Assembly: GCF_014873875.1 (NCBI RefSeq)
Contig: NZ_JADBEM010000001.1
Location: forward strand, 10,408,717-10,472,716
DNA length: 64,000 bases
From: Actinopolymorpha pittospori
GTDB lineage: Bacteria > Actinomycetota > Actinomycetes > Propionibacteriales > Actinopolymorphaceae
Reading direction: 5' to 3'
This document shows positions 32,528-40,738 of this stretch, one piece after another. Position numbers and translations under genes: made by a program. Each line of letters opens with the position of its first letter. Position 1 is the stretch's first letter. The notes beneath the pieces are model-generated. The model saw only the letters and a program-made list of their open reading frames with translations, was not told the DNA's origin and made no database searches.

Positions 32528-33727
32528 TCAGCTGGCGAGCGGCACGCGCCATTCGAGGATCGTTCCGGTCGGCCGTCGTGGCCGTACGGTGCACGCACCA
32601 CCCAGGCTCGCCGCCCTGGTGTGGACCCGGACGAGAGCACCGTGCAGCGTCGAGTGTTCCATCAGGTGGCTGTCGTCGGTGACGACGAGGGCGACTCCGC
32701 GAGGCGTCATGTCGACGTTGACCTCGACGGTCGTCGGTGTCGCATGGGCGGCGGCGTTGGCGAGGGCCTCACGGACAGCTCGGACGAGCTCACGTTGCAC
32801 GCGCGCGGGCATCGGACGATCGAGCGGGCCGTGCACGACGAGCCGCGGGGTGAACCCGAACGTGTTTCGCGCGGCGTCGATCTCCTCCAGGATCTGGCCG
32901 CTCGGCGTCTCCATGGCGCGCGCCTCGGCCTCGCTCTCGTGGCGGAGGGCGAAGATCGCGGTCCGGATCTGTCGCGTCGCCTCGTCGAGTTCGTCGATGG
33001 CCTCGTGCATCTGCTGCTGGATGTCCGTACGGGTGATCTTGCAGGCGACGCCGTACAGATGCGAGGCGATGGCGAAGAGCCGGTCGATCACCGAGTCGTG
33101 CAGGTCGGTGGCGATGCGCTCGCGGTCCTCCATGACCAGCAGACGGGCCTGCACCTGCTGCAGGGCCAGCGCCGCGTGACCGGCGAACATCTCGACGAGC
33201 GGTGCCTCCTCGGCAGCGACGCGTTCGTGGGGGGATCCGCGCCGCCACCCGACGATCAGGGCGCCGAACATCCTCCCGGCCGCGACCAGCGGGAGGTACA
33301 TGCCGAGCCCGAGCGCGGACAGGGCCTCCGCGACCTGCACCGGAGGGTCGTAGCCCTCTTCGTGGGTGATGTCCTGGCTGACGACCTTTGCGCCGGTTCG
33401 GATCACCTCGGCGGTGAGACCCTGCTTGGGGACGGGCGTGCCCTCGTACCATTCCAGACCCAGGCCGTCGACCGCCTCGAACACGACGGTGTCCTCGGGA
33501 TAGATCGGCTCATCGGAGACGATCGCCGCATAGTCGGCGCCGGAGACCTCGCGCAGCTTGCCGGTGACGACCCGCAACGCCTCGCGCCGGTCGACGTCGC
33601 CGAGCAAAAGCCGTGTCATCTCCAGCGCTGCCTGCAGCCAGCGTTCGCGTCTGTGTTCCTCGGTGAGGAGGTTCGAGGTGTCGATGGTGAGCGCCGCCCC
33701 TCTTGTCCACGCTGACGAAGAGTTCAC
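32528..33727 (-). CDS. GAF-domain sensor histidine kinase (DevS/NarX-like, HisKA_3)
   Basis: This cytoplasmic sensor kinase has about 399 residues from the GTG chosen; the frame extends to 33871 but no start has a clear ribosome site. A GAF domain lies at about residues 40-190 (RREALRVVTGKLREVSGADYAAIV through LYLPLVAAGRMFGALIVGWR). The HisKA_3 dimerisation helix has ERIATDLHDSVIDRLFAIASHL with the phosphorylated His in DLHD. The HATPase domain is at the C-terminus (VREALANAAAHATPTTVEV, GGACTVRPRRPTGTILEWRVPL). No response regulator is adjacent. The signal may be a gas, redox state or small molecule, by analogy with DevS only. Confidence 0.88.
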   Translation of the reverse strand: MNSSSAWTRGAALTIDTSNLLTEEHRRERWLQAALEMTRLLLGDVDRREALRVVTGKLREVSGADYAAIVSDEPIYPEDTVVFEAVDGLGLEWYEGTPVPKQGLTAEVIRTGAKVVSQDITHEEGYDPPVQVAEALSALGLGMYLPLVAAGRMFGALIVGWRRGSPHERVAAEEAPLVEMFAGHAALALQQVQARLLVMEDRERIATDLHDSVIDRLFAIASHLYGVACKITRTDIQQQMHEAIDELDEATRQIRTAIFALRHESEAEARAMETPSGQILEEIDAARNTFGFTPRLVVHGPLDRPMPARVQRELVRAVREALANAAAHATPTTVEVNVDMTPRGVALVVTDDSHLMEHSTLHGALVRVHTRAASLGGACTVRPRRPTGTILEWRVPLAS

Positions 33728-34072
33728 CTCGATGGTAGGCAGACGAGCCCCGGATGGGGTGGGGCGCGGTGCGAATGTCGCCGCGACCGACCCGTGCCCG
33801 AAATGTGGCGCCGGTTGCCCGCATTGCCCGCGCTTGACCCTTCGCTGACGCACCCGGGGAACGACGTTCACGTGAGTGCCGGGTGGCGTGCGGACACCAT
33901 TCCTCCTCGGCTGATGTCATCACCCCCGTGCCGAAGCGGGACCGGAGGGAATCGAGGAACCGGTGACAACCGCCCGGACCGAGTTCACCCGTGTTCACGC
34001 GTTCGTGGCCCGTCGGTCCTTCGTTGGCCCTAGCTTCGGTCCACGTCTCAACACTGATCACCGGAGGAACGC

Positions 34073-35587
34073 ATGTCTGCTGGGAGTTTCAGTCGGCGCA
34101 ACCTGCTGCGAGCGGGTGGGGTCCTGACCGCCGGCGCGGCGGTGAACCTGCTGCCCGAGGTCGCCTTCGCCGAGCCGGGCACGGACACCAAGACCCAGAC
34201 CCGCACGGTCACCGGCACCTTCCCGCCGAGCATCTCCGACTGGTTTTACCTCCCGGTCAAGGTGCCCAACGGCGTCAACCAGATCGACGTCGTCTACTCC
34301 TACGACAAGCCGACGGTTCCGGCCGGGACGCGCGGGAACGCCTGCGACATCGGCATGTTCGGCCCCGAAGGCATCCAGCTCGGCAACGAGCGGGGGTTCC
34401 GTGGCTGGTCCGGTGGTTTCCGGGACCGGTTCTCGATCAGCGCGTCGGACGCGACGCCGGGCTATGTTCCCGGGCCTATCAAGCCGGGCACCTGGCACGT
34501 CATCCTCGGCCCCTACACCGTGGCTCCGCAGGGCCTCAACTACAAGGTCGACATCACCCTCACGTTCGGCCCGCAGGGCAAGGCGTTCAAGGCGAACCCT
34601 GCTCCCACCAGCGCCCCGGCCAAGGAGCGCGGCAAGGCGTGGTACCGCGGTGACTCCCACCTGCACACCGTCCACTCCGACGGTAGGCGTACGCCGGACC
34701 AGCTGGTGGCCGCGGCCCGTGCCGCCGGGCTGGACTTCATCACCTCCACCGACCACAACACCCAAAGCGCCCAGCTGCACTGGGGTGAGTTCGCCACCGA
34801 CGACCTGCTGATCGTCAACGGCGAGGAGGTCACCACCCGGTCCGGGCACTGGCCGGCGATCGGGCTTCCGGCCGGCACGTGGATCGACTGGCGCTACCGC
34901 GCCTCCGACCCGCAGGACTTCCGCCGGTTCGTCAACGAGGTCCACCACGCGGGCGGGCTGGTGACCGCCGCGCACCCGTTCGCGAACTGTTTCGGCTGCG
35001 CCTACGAGTACTCCTACGAGCTGGCCGACCTCGTCGAGGTGTGGAACGGCCCGTGGGACATCGCCGACGAGGCCGCCGTGACCCACTGGGACGGGCTGCT
35101 GCGTGGCGGGCAGTGGGTCCCCGCGATCGGCAACTCCGACGCGCACAACCCGGACAACACCGTCGGCCTTCCGCACACCGTCGTCCTGGCCAACAGTCTG
35201 GAGCGCAAGGACCTGATGGCGGGACTCAAGGCGGGCCGGTCCTACCTCGCGGAGTCGACGGCGGTGTCGCTGGAGTTCACGGCCAGTGCCGACGGGCGGA
35301 AGGCGGGCATCGGTGAGCGCCTTCGCGCGAGCAGCGGTACGCCTGTCACGGTCGAGGTCACGGTGAAGGGAGCTCCCGACACCAGCGTGGCGATCAACGA
35401 CCAGCTCGGCCCTGAGCGGAGCGCGACGGTGCCCGCGAGCGGCGAGGCGACGCTGACCTGGACGACCGATTCGCGCTACACCCGCTGGGTCCGCGCCGAG
35501 GTGCGCCGTGCCTCCGGTGGCCCGAACAGCACCACCCCGAACGCCATGGTGGCGATGACCAATCCGATCTTCGTCGGCGACGAGTGA
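34073..35587 (+). CDS. Tat-exported PHP-domain metallohydrolase (CehA/McbA family)
   Basis: This 504-residue exported protein has the Tat signal FSRRNLLRAGG (Arg8-Arg9) with probable cleavage after AFA at residue 33. Residues 40-180 form a beta-rich domain. The PHP metal-binding domain starts with DSHLHTVHSDG (His196, His198, His201) and continues with STDHN, EEVTTRSGHWPAIGL, VTAAHPF and GNSDAHNPDN. A beta-sandwich-like tail follows. Relatives include the carbaryl hydrolase-like CehA and other phosphoesterases. GGAGGAA precedes the ATG. It converges on the dimethylformamidase genes. Hydrolysis of an amide or ester outside the membrane is an inference. Confidence 0.87.
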   Translation: MSAGSFSRRNLLRAGGVLTAGAAVNLLPEVAFAEPGTDTKTQTRTVTGTFPPSISDWFYLPVKVPNGVNQIDVVYSYDKPTVPAGTRGNACDIGMFGPEGIQLGNERGFRGWSGGFRDRFSISASDATPGYVPGPIKPGTWHVILGPYTVAPQGLNYKVDITLTFGPQGKAFKANPAPTSAPAKERGKAWYRGDSHLHTVHSDGRRTPDQLVAAARAAGLDFITSTDHNTQSAQLHWGEFATDDLLIVNGEEVTTRSGHWPAIGLPAGTWIDWRYRASDPQDFRRFVNEVHHAGGLVTAAHPFANCFGCAYEYSYELADLVEVWNGPWDIADEAAVTHWDGLLRGGQWVPAIGNSDAHNPDNTVGLPHTVVLANSLERKDLMAGLKAGRSYLAESTAVSLEFTASADGRKAGIGERLRASSGTPVTVEVTVKGAPDTSVAINDQLGPERSATVPASGEATLTWTTDSRYTRWVRAEVRRASGGPNSTTPNAMVAMTNPIFVGDE

Positions 35588-35606
35588 CGTCACGCACGCG
35601 TTGACG

Positions 35607-35641
35607 CCCTGGCTGCCGGCCGGTTCGGTCGGCAGCCAGGG
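35607..35641. terminator. Bidirectional terminator hairpin
   Basis: CCCTGGCTGCCG (35607-35618) pairs perfectly with CGGCAGCCAGGG (35630-35641), with three more inner pairs including a G-T. It lies between the PHP hydrolase and the convergent dmfA2 gene. Confidence 0.8.
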
Positions 35642-35697
35642 TGCCGTCAGATTCGGCTTGACACCCGGCGTACGGGCGGGGTTCCACGCGCCGGCGA

Positions 35698-38019
35698 TCA
35701 CATGGTGAGGGGCGCGGGTCCCTCGGAGAGGAAGCGGTTCAGGACGTTGGCGGTCAGGCGGGAAACGTTGTTGTCGTAGTTGTTGTAGGACAGCGAGCCG
35801 CAGTAGGCGATGGAGCTGGCGGACCAGACTCCTCCACCTTCGGGGGTGGGGAAGTAGACGATGTCGGCGCGGACCTTCGGGTTCTGACTACCGTTGGTGC
35901 CCGGTACGGGGAAGTACTGCTCCTCCAGTACCTCGAGAACGACGTCGGTGTGGTCCTGGGAGGTCGCCGCGATGATGGTCTCCGGAGGTGTGCCAAGACT
36001 CGCGTCGTAGATGTCGAGCTCCAGACCGGCGGCGCCGTCTCCGACGAGCCCGAAGTCACCGATCCGCTCGTTGGGTTCGATGCCCTCCAGCATCCAGGAG
36101 GCCAGACCGGTACGGCCGTCCGGAGTTCGAAGGTAGTAGGAGGAGACGTCGAAGCCTTCGGAGGCCCACCCCACACCGACGAGGCGTTGCGGGGCACGGC
36201 CCCGGAATCGCCAGATGGTGCCGTACTCCCCGGTGAATGACAGGTGGTACTCCCCGGCCCTGGCCCGCCAGGCCTGGGAACCGTGCCCCTTGCGAACCTC
36301 GATGACGTTCTGGTTCTCCGGGTCGAAGTTGATGACCCAGTAGAAGCCGTTCGCCCCCATGTACATGAGGCGGCCGCCGGTGTCGAGATAGCTGTGGAGC
36401 GCGTCGAGCATCTGCTCGGAGCTGTACTCCGGGTGGGATCCGGTGATGACGACACGGTAGGGGTCGAGTACCTCCCTGCCCTCGTGGTGCAGGTCCTGGT
36501 CGGTCACGACGTCGAAGTCGTATCCCTTCTCGATGAGCCAGTCGATCAGGTAGAGGTCGGCGTTGAACTGCCACAGTGACGGGGACAGCCAGTGCCGGAA
36601 GCCTGGCCGCATGTTCAGAATGGGGCGCAGCCGGGTGGAGTAGGCCACGCCGGAGCCGTCGCTGTGGATGTCATAGGTGGACAGCCCGAGCTCGCGGTGA
36701 GCGCTCAGGACGATGTTCTGCTGTTGCAGGACGGGTACTCGGGCGATGAAAAGCTGCGCGATCGGGGTCCACAAGGTGACGTGGTCGTTCGCGTAGGCAA
36801 TGTAACTGGCCGTCGGGGCCAGGAAGCAGATCTTGTTCTCCCGCCCGGGCCGCGGCCGCACGTAGAAGGGCACGTAGTCGGTGTCGAGTTCGGGGTCCTC
36901 GCCGGGATTCTGGCCCGTCGCGCCGGTGTCGTCGTCGGCACGCAGCCGAGCGGCGTACAGGCCGGAGGGCAGCTCGTCGGGGACGCGCAACGTGAAGCTG
37001 ACCCGCCACCTCACGTCGTCGAGGTCGTCGTCGTGGAAGTGGATGGCGCCGTACTGCTCGGGGGCGTGGACGAAGTTCTGCTCGCGCCCCTGCCAGTTGT
37101 AGCCGGTGGCCGCCCGGGTGGGCACGTTCAGGGCGTGGCCGTCCAGCCGGTGCGGTGAGACGTCGCTGATGTGGCGGGTCTGCCGGATTCCGTCGCTGGT
37201 GATCTCCTCCTGGAAGTTCCACGCGGCCACCAGGGTGCGCCCGCCGGGGGCCTCGACCTGGGTGGCGGTCTGCTCTGGTGTCAACGCGCCGCGGTGCAGG
37301 CGTGGGCGGTCCAGTTTGCCGTTGTAGTGACCGCCGACGACGACGCCGATGGGTTCGTCGGTCAGTGCCTCCACGTAGCCGGCCATCACCAACGGCACTC
37401 CGTTGTCCGACGCCGGGATGACCCGAACGGGCTCGGTGACTACCGCGGTGGTGGACGCGAGCGAGGAGGCGATCGTGAACCGGCCGTTGGTCGGGGTCAC
37501 GTACGGCTCCTGCCGCAGGTGGAGCGCGCCCGCGGTGTCAACCGAGGCGGACACGAAGTACCAGGTACCTTCGAGCAGGGGCTTGCCGGCGGTGACCTTC
37601 TGTACGGCGCCCGACCCGTCGCCAAGCCAGAGTTGCACCGCGCCGTCCGCACCGATGAACAGCCCGTACCCGGCCTGCCGTCCCTCCCGCCACTTGGTGA
37701 CCAGCCCCTGGACGCCCTTGCGTGGCGTCGTCGGCGCGATGTAGGCCTGCAGCGTGAACGACGTCGCGACCCGCAGCAGCGGGTGGTCCTCGACGAGTAC
37801 GTGGGAACCCGCGTAGGTGCGCTGGACCTGGCCGGGGAAGTCCGAGTCGATCCCGGTGCGCACCGGCGTGACCTTGAAGCCGGGCCCTTCCGGGTTGGTG
37901 TCGCCGTGCACCAACCGGACGATGTCGGCGTGGTAGCTCTCGGCGTCGCAACTGACGAAGAAGTCCACGTCGGAGCCGGGGCGAACACTCAGTTGCCTGC
38001 TGTAGCCGATCACCTTCAT
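35698..38019 (-). CDS. dmfA2: N,N-dimethylformamidase large (beta) subunit
   Basis: This is the catalytic subunit of DMFase, which hydrolyses N,N-dimethylformamide to dimethylamine and formate. Its 773 residues match the known size of about 760. A LamG-like beta domain lies at about 75-200. The mononuclear iron site known for DMFase uses two Tyr, a His and a Glu. Matching residues are Tyr406 or Tyr409 in TASYIAYAND, Tyr449 in STYDIHSDGSG, and His529 and Glu531 in TGSHPEYSS. The small subunit gene ends 6 bp upstream. The natural substrate may be another N-substituted amide. Confidence 0.9.
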   Translation of the reverse strand: MKVIGYSRQLSVRPGSDVDFFVSCDAESYHADIVRLVHGDTNPEGPGFKVTPVRTGIDSDFPGQVQRTYAGSHVLVEDHPLLRVATSFTLQAYIAPTTPRKGVQGLVTKWREGRQAGYGLFIGADGAVQLWLGDGSGAVQKVTAGKPLLEGTWYFVSASVDTAGALHLRQEPYVTPTNGRFTIASSLASTTAVVTEPVRVIPASDNGVPLVMAGYVEALTDEPIGVVVGGHYNGKLDRPRLHRGALTPEQTATQVEAPGGRTLVAAWNFQEEITSDGIRQTRHISDVSPHRLDGHALNVPTRAATGYNWQGREQNFVHAPEQYGAIHFHDDDLDDVRWRVSFTLRVPDELPSGLYAARLRADDDTGATGQNPGEDPELDTDYVPFYVRPRPGRENKICFLAPTASYIAYANDHVTLWTPIAQLFIARVPVLQQQNIVLSAHRELGLSTYDIHSDGSGVAYSTRLRPILNMRPGFRHWLSPSLWQFNADLYLIDWLIEKGYDFDVVTDQDLHHEGREVLDPYRVVITGSHPEYSSEQMLDALHSYLDTGGRLMYMGANGFYWVINFDPENQNVIEVRKGHGSQAWRARAGEYHLSFTGEYGTIWRFRGRAPQRLVGVGWASEGFDVSSYYLRTPDGRTGLASWMLEGIEPNERIGDFGLVGDGAAGLELDIYDASLGTPPETIIAATSQDHTDVVLEVLEEQYFPVPGTNGSQNPKVRADIVYFPTPEGGGVWSASSIAYCGSLSYNNYDNNVSRLTANVLNRFLSEGPAPLTM

Positions 38020-38025
38020 CGCGCA

Positions 38026-38406
38026 TCACCCCGTGTGGTCGGTGAGCAGCCCGGCGTCGCGGAGGCGCCTGACGAACACCGCGTGCTCAGCCTCGTACCG
38101 ATCATGGAACGTCTCGTCGAGCAACCGCGGTGGCGCGTCATCGGTGATCACCCCGATCCGCCACTCCTCATGCGGTTTGGTGCAGACCAGGAGGTACTTT
38201 CCGGCCATCTCCCAGTGACGCCGGCGCAGGTAGACGAGGACGCGTTCGAGTGCGTCGCTGTGCCTGCCGATCGGGCGCCGGCGATGTTCCTCGATGATCT
38301 CCGGGCCCACCCGCGGCTTTATCTCGGTCTCGAGAATGTGGGCGTCGACCTGGAGATAGACGGCGTGTTCACGTGCGTTCTGCTGGTCGAGCGATGGAAG
38401 CGTCAT
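38026..38406 (-). CDS. dmfA1: N,N-dimethylformamidase small (alpha) subunit
   Basis: This 126-residue protein fits the roughly 15-kDa small subunit of the DMFase heteromer. It shares with it the central pattern EIIEEHRRRPIGRHSDALERVLVYLRRRH, MAGKYLLVCTKPHEEWRIGVI, and the C-terminal EAEHAVFVRRLRDAGLL. The small subunit is thought to stabilise the large one. The ATG is chosen because GAGGAGG lies 7 nt upstream; a GTG one codon earlier is too close. It is directly before dmfA2, so the pair is one operon. A 17-bp inverted repeat lies 46 bp upstream. Confidence 0.88.
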   Translation of the reverse strand: MTLPSLDQQNAREHAVYLQVDAHILETEIKPRVGPEIIEEHRRRPIGRHSDALERVLVYLRRRHWEMAGKYLLVCTKPHEEWRIGVITDDAPPRLLDETFHDRYEAEHAVFVRRLRDAGLLTDHTG

Positions 38407-38451
38407 CACACGACCTCCTCAAGCGTCGAAGAGAGGACGCGGATTCGGTTG

Positions 38452-38468
38452 TCTGAGGATGACTCAGA
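38452..38468. promoter_or_regulatory. Candidate operator of the dmfA1-dmfA2 operon
   Basis: TCTGAG-N5-CTCAGA is a perfect 6-5-6 inverted repeat upstream of dmfA1, the only clear one in the 254-bp gap to the deaminase gene. No adjacent regulator gene was found, so the binding protein is unknown. Confidence 0.4.
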
Positions 38469-38663
38469 TCACGCGGATGCGGGCGCGGAGGCAACGTGGC
38501 TTCGCGTCTTGCCGTCACTCTACCGACGGCATCGACATGACGCGTTGGTCGAGCACAGAGGGCCATCCAGTTCTGCGAGGTACCTCAGAACCGGCCGCGC
38601 CTGACACAGAAGGGCAAACATCCTGAATCCGTGGCGAAAGCTGAGCTTGCCCTTCCAGCGTTC

Positions 38664-39230
38664 TCAGTACGGGTGCTTGTCCGGCCGCTTCGCCCACACC
38701 TCGTAGGCCTGCGCGCCCAGTTCGGGACTGATCTGTTCGAGCCGGATGCTCCGCTGGTGCAACGGCTTCTTGAAGTCGTCGTACTGGAACGCATCGTCGA
38801 AGCCGATCGCTCTGGTCGTGGCCAGGTCGCTGCTGTAGTAGACCGTCCCGATGCGGGACCAGTAGATCGCACCCATGCACATCGGGCACGGGATTCCACT
38901 GGTGTAGAGCGAGCATCCCGTCAGCATCCGGGCGCGAAGGGGCTCAGGATCACTGGAGCCCTCCGGGCGTGGCAGGAGTTGGAGGGTCGACTCGTTCCGG
39001 TGCTTCGGCGCGATGCAGGGCTCCCAGGGGTTCAGGACCCGGACCGCCTGGCGGATGGCCTCGATCTCCCCGTGGGCGGTGGGATCGCCGGTGAGCAGGA
39101 CGCGGTTCTGGCCGCGCGCCACGATCTCAGCGTCGCGGGCGACGACCGCGCCGAACGGGCCGCCCCAGCCGCGTTCGACGGACTCGATCGCGAGGCGGGC
39201 GGCCTCGGCCATGAGTTCCTCGTGTCTCAT
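38664..39230 (-). CDS. Nucleoside/nucleobase deaminase (CMP/dCMP deaminase family, guanine-deaminase-like)
   Basis: This 188-residue zinc hydrolase has the zinc motif TAHGEIEAIR near residue 53 (His-x-Glu) and the PCxxC motif GIPCPMCMGAIYW near 112. The FDDAFQYDDF and C-terminal YEVWAKRPDK segments resemble guanine deaminases. It has an insertion of about 25 residues (APKHRNESTLQLLPRPEGSS) between the two motifs, which is unusual. The chosen ATG has GGGAGG 8 nt upstream; a longer frame to 39263 lacks one. It probably deaminates guanine or a related base in purine salvage. It is divergent from the riboswitch operon. Confidence 0.88.
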   Translation of the reverse strand: MRHEELMAEAARLAIESVERGWGGPFGAVVARDAEIVARGQNRVLLTGDPTAHGEIEAIRQAVRVLNPWEPCIAPKHRNESTLQLLPRPEGSSDPEPLRARMLTGCSLYTSGIPCPMCMGAIYWSRIGTVYYSSDLATTRAIGFDDAFQYDDFKKPLHQRSIRLEQISPELGAQAYEVWAKRPDKHPY

Positions 39231-39392
39231 ACCGAAAGCCTCCCTTGCTTCGCGGCAGGGCACACATCACGAGGGGTTGTCGACGCACTTCGTCAGGTGA
39301 CAGAAGCACGACCGCATTCTACGGATCGTCACCGCATGAGCGGCATGGGTGACGCCGAGTATCGCGATGCCCGATCCGGGTCAGAAGCTTGC

Positions 39393-39398
39393 TAACGT
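39393..39398 (+). promoter_or_regulatory. Candidate -10 box of the riboswitch operon
   Basis: TAACGT lies 7 bp before 39405, where the SAM-IV fold begins, so transcription would start at the riboswitch itself. No good -35 was seen 17-18 bp upstream. Confidence 0.4.
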
Positions 39399-39402
39399 TG
39401 CG

Positions 39403-39522
39403 GCGGTCATGAGTTCCAGCGTCAAGCCCCGGCTGGCTGGGCGGCAACCCCTCGTCCGCGTAGGGGTGCCCCGGGTGAGGACACGGCCGTTGCTCAAAGT
39501 GGCGCAGCGGCAAGCGCGGGCC
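39403..39522 (+). ncRNA. SAM-IV riboswitch
   Basis: The conserved core of the actinobacterial SAM-IV aptamer can be read in order: GGTCATGAG, CCAGCGTCAAGCCCCGGCTG, GCGGCAACCCCT, the stem ACCCCT (39437-39442) with AGGGGT (39452-39457), GCCCCGGGTGAGGAC closing the first helix with GTC, and the downstream pseudoknot partner GGCAAGCGCGGGCC (39509-39522). It binds S-adenosylmethionine and represses the gene downstream when SAM is plentiful. It precedes an importer/hydantoinase operon and not a textbook methionine gene. The ends are approximate. Confidence 0.92.
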
Positions 39523-39532
39523 TGGCGCAGTG

Positions 39533-39555
39533 CTCAGGTCCGAACTAGACCTGGG
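39533..39555 (+). promoter_or_regulatory. Expression-platform hairpin covering the ribosome site
   Basis: CTCAGGTC (39533-39540) pairs with GACCTGGG (39548-39555), 8 bp with one T-G, around CGAACTA. The right arm takes up the G-run of the Shine-Dalgarno region CTGGGGACGG before the GTG. This suggests translational control by the riboswitch. Confidence 0.55.
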
Positions 39556-39565
39556 GACGGTTAAC

Positions 39566-40738
39566 GTGCAGCACGACGAATCCTCACCGAACCGCGGCGC
39601 TCGAGCCGCGAGCGATCGGCCCGGACGCTTCGGGCGCAGAGCCCGCGTCCTCGCGGTCGCCGCCGCGATCCTCCTGCTCCTGGGCGCCTGCGGCGTCGAC
39701 ACCGCCAAGACCGGTGACTCCGGCGGCAGCGGCAAGGGTGGCGGGTCCGGCTCGGGTCAGGAGATCACCGTCACCGCGTTCGCGGGCGAGTGGGGCGACC
39801 TGTTCCGGTCCTCCTTCGTCCAGCCGTTCGAGCGGGAGACCGGGATCAAGGTCAACCTCGTCTTCGGCGCCAACGCCGAGTGGCTGACCAAGCTTCGCGC
39901 GGCCAACGGCAAGAACCCGCCCTTCGACGTCATCGCGTTCACCCCGGACGCCGTCCGTCAGGCGGTCCCGGCCAAGCTGCTCCAGCCCCTCGACACCGCC
40001 AAGCTCGAGCACTGGAAGCAGCTGGACCCGACGCTGACCGAGCACGCCGGCGTCGACGGCACGCCCTACGGTGTCCCGCTGACCACCGGGTCGACCGGCC
40101 TGATGTATCGGACCGACAAGATCAAGACGCCGCCGAAGGACTGGCGGGACATCTTCGACAAGCAGTACTGCGGTCATGTCGCGTTGCCGCCGCTGACGTA
40201 CAACCCGGGTCTGGAGTTCTTCTCAGCGCTGGTGCGCAGCCAGGGCGGGACACTGTCCAACCCCAAGGACGTCGACAAGGGCTTCCAGACACTGGCCAAG
40301 CTCAAGGGCTGCGTGTCGTCCTACCCGGCCAACGCCGGCAACGTGCAGACCGTGATGGAGAACGGCGACGCGTGGATCGTGCCGTTCTGGGACGGACGCG
40401 CGTTCGCGATGGAGCAGGCGGGTAGCCCGATCGGCTTCACCTATCCCACCTCGGGTCCGGTCGGCGCGCTGACGTCGTACTACATCGCGAGCGGGAGCAA
40501 GCACACCGACGCCGCGTATGAGTTCCTCAACTACGTGAGCGCGGCGCAGTACCAGAAGAAGTTCGGCGAGGGCACGTGGTACGCCGCGGGCAACGACACG
40601 ATCAAGTACAGCGCCACCTTCGAGGACCGGATCAAGCACGGCGAAGCGGTCTACAAGAAGTTCACCTGGGTCGACTACAACGCAGCGACCCCCAAGCTGG
40701 ACGAGTGGCAGCAGCGTTGGAACCAGATCTTCAGCTGA
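39566..40738 (+). CDS. PotD-like ABC solute-binding lipoprotein
   Basis: This extracytoplasmic binding protein of the spermidine/putrescine (PotD/Fe-binding) family has 390 residues. The lipoprotein signal ends in the lipobox LGAC with Cys42, and a glycine/serine linker follows. The mature part starts ITVTAFAGEWGDLFRSSFVQPFERETGIKVNLV and contains GTPYGVPLTTGSTGLMYRTDK and QTVMENGDAWIVPFWDGRAFA, typical of the family. The GTG start has GGGGACGG upstream and lies just after the SAM-IV riboswitch; earlier in-frame starts fall inside the aptamer. The family also carries compounds other than polyamines, so the ligand is open. Confidence 0.9.
   Translation: MQHDESSPNRGARAASDRPGRFGRRARVLAVAAAILLLLGACGVDTAKTGDSGGSGKGGGSGSGQEITVTAFAGEWGDLFRSSFVQPFERETGIKVNLVFGANAEWLTKLRAANGKNPPFDVIAFTPDAVRQAVPAKLLQPLDTAKLEHWKQLDPTLTEHAGVDGTPYGVPLTTGSTGLMYRTDKIKTPPKDWRDIFDKQYCGHVALPPLTYNPGLEFFSALVRSQGGTLSNPKDVDKGFQTLAKLKGCVSSYPANAGNVQTVMENGDAWIVPFWDGRAFAMEQAGSPIGFTYPTSGPVGALTSYYIASGSKHTDAAYEFLNYVSAAQYQKKFGEGTWYAAGNDTIKYSATFEDRIKHGEAVYKKFTWVDYNAATPKLDEWQQRWNQIFS

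Noticed and set aside
39530..39565. Earlier GTG start for the PotD-like protein
   Set aside because: It lies in the riboswitch expression region and has no ribosome site. The GTG at 39566 follows GGGGACGG and gives a normal lipoprotein signal.
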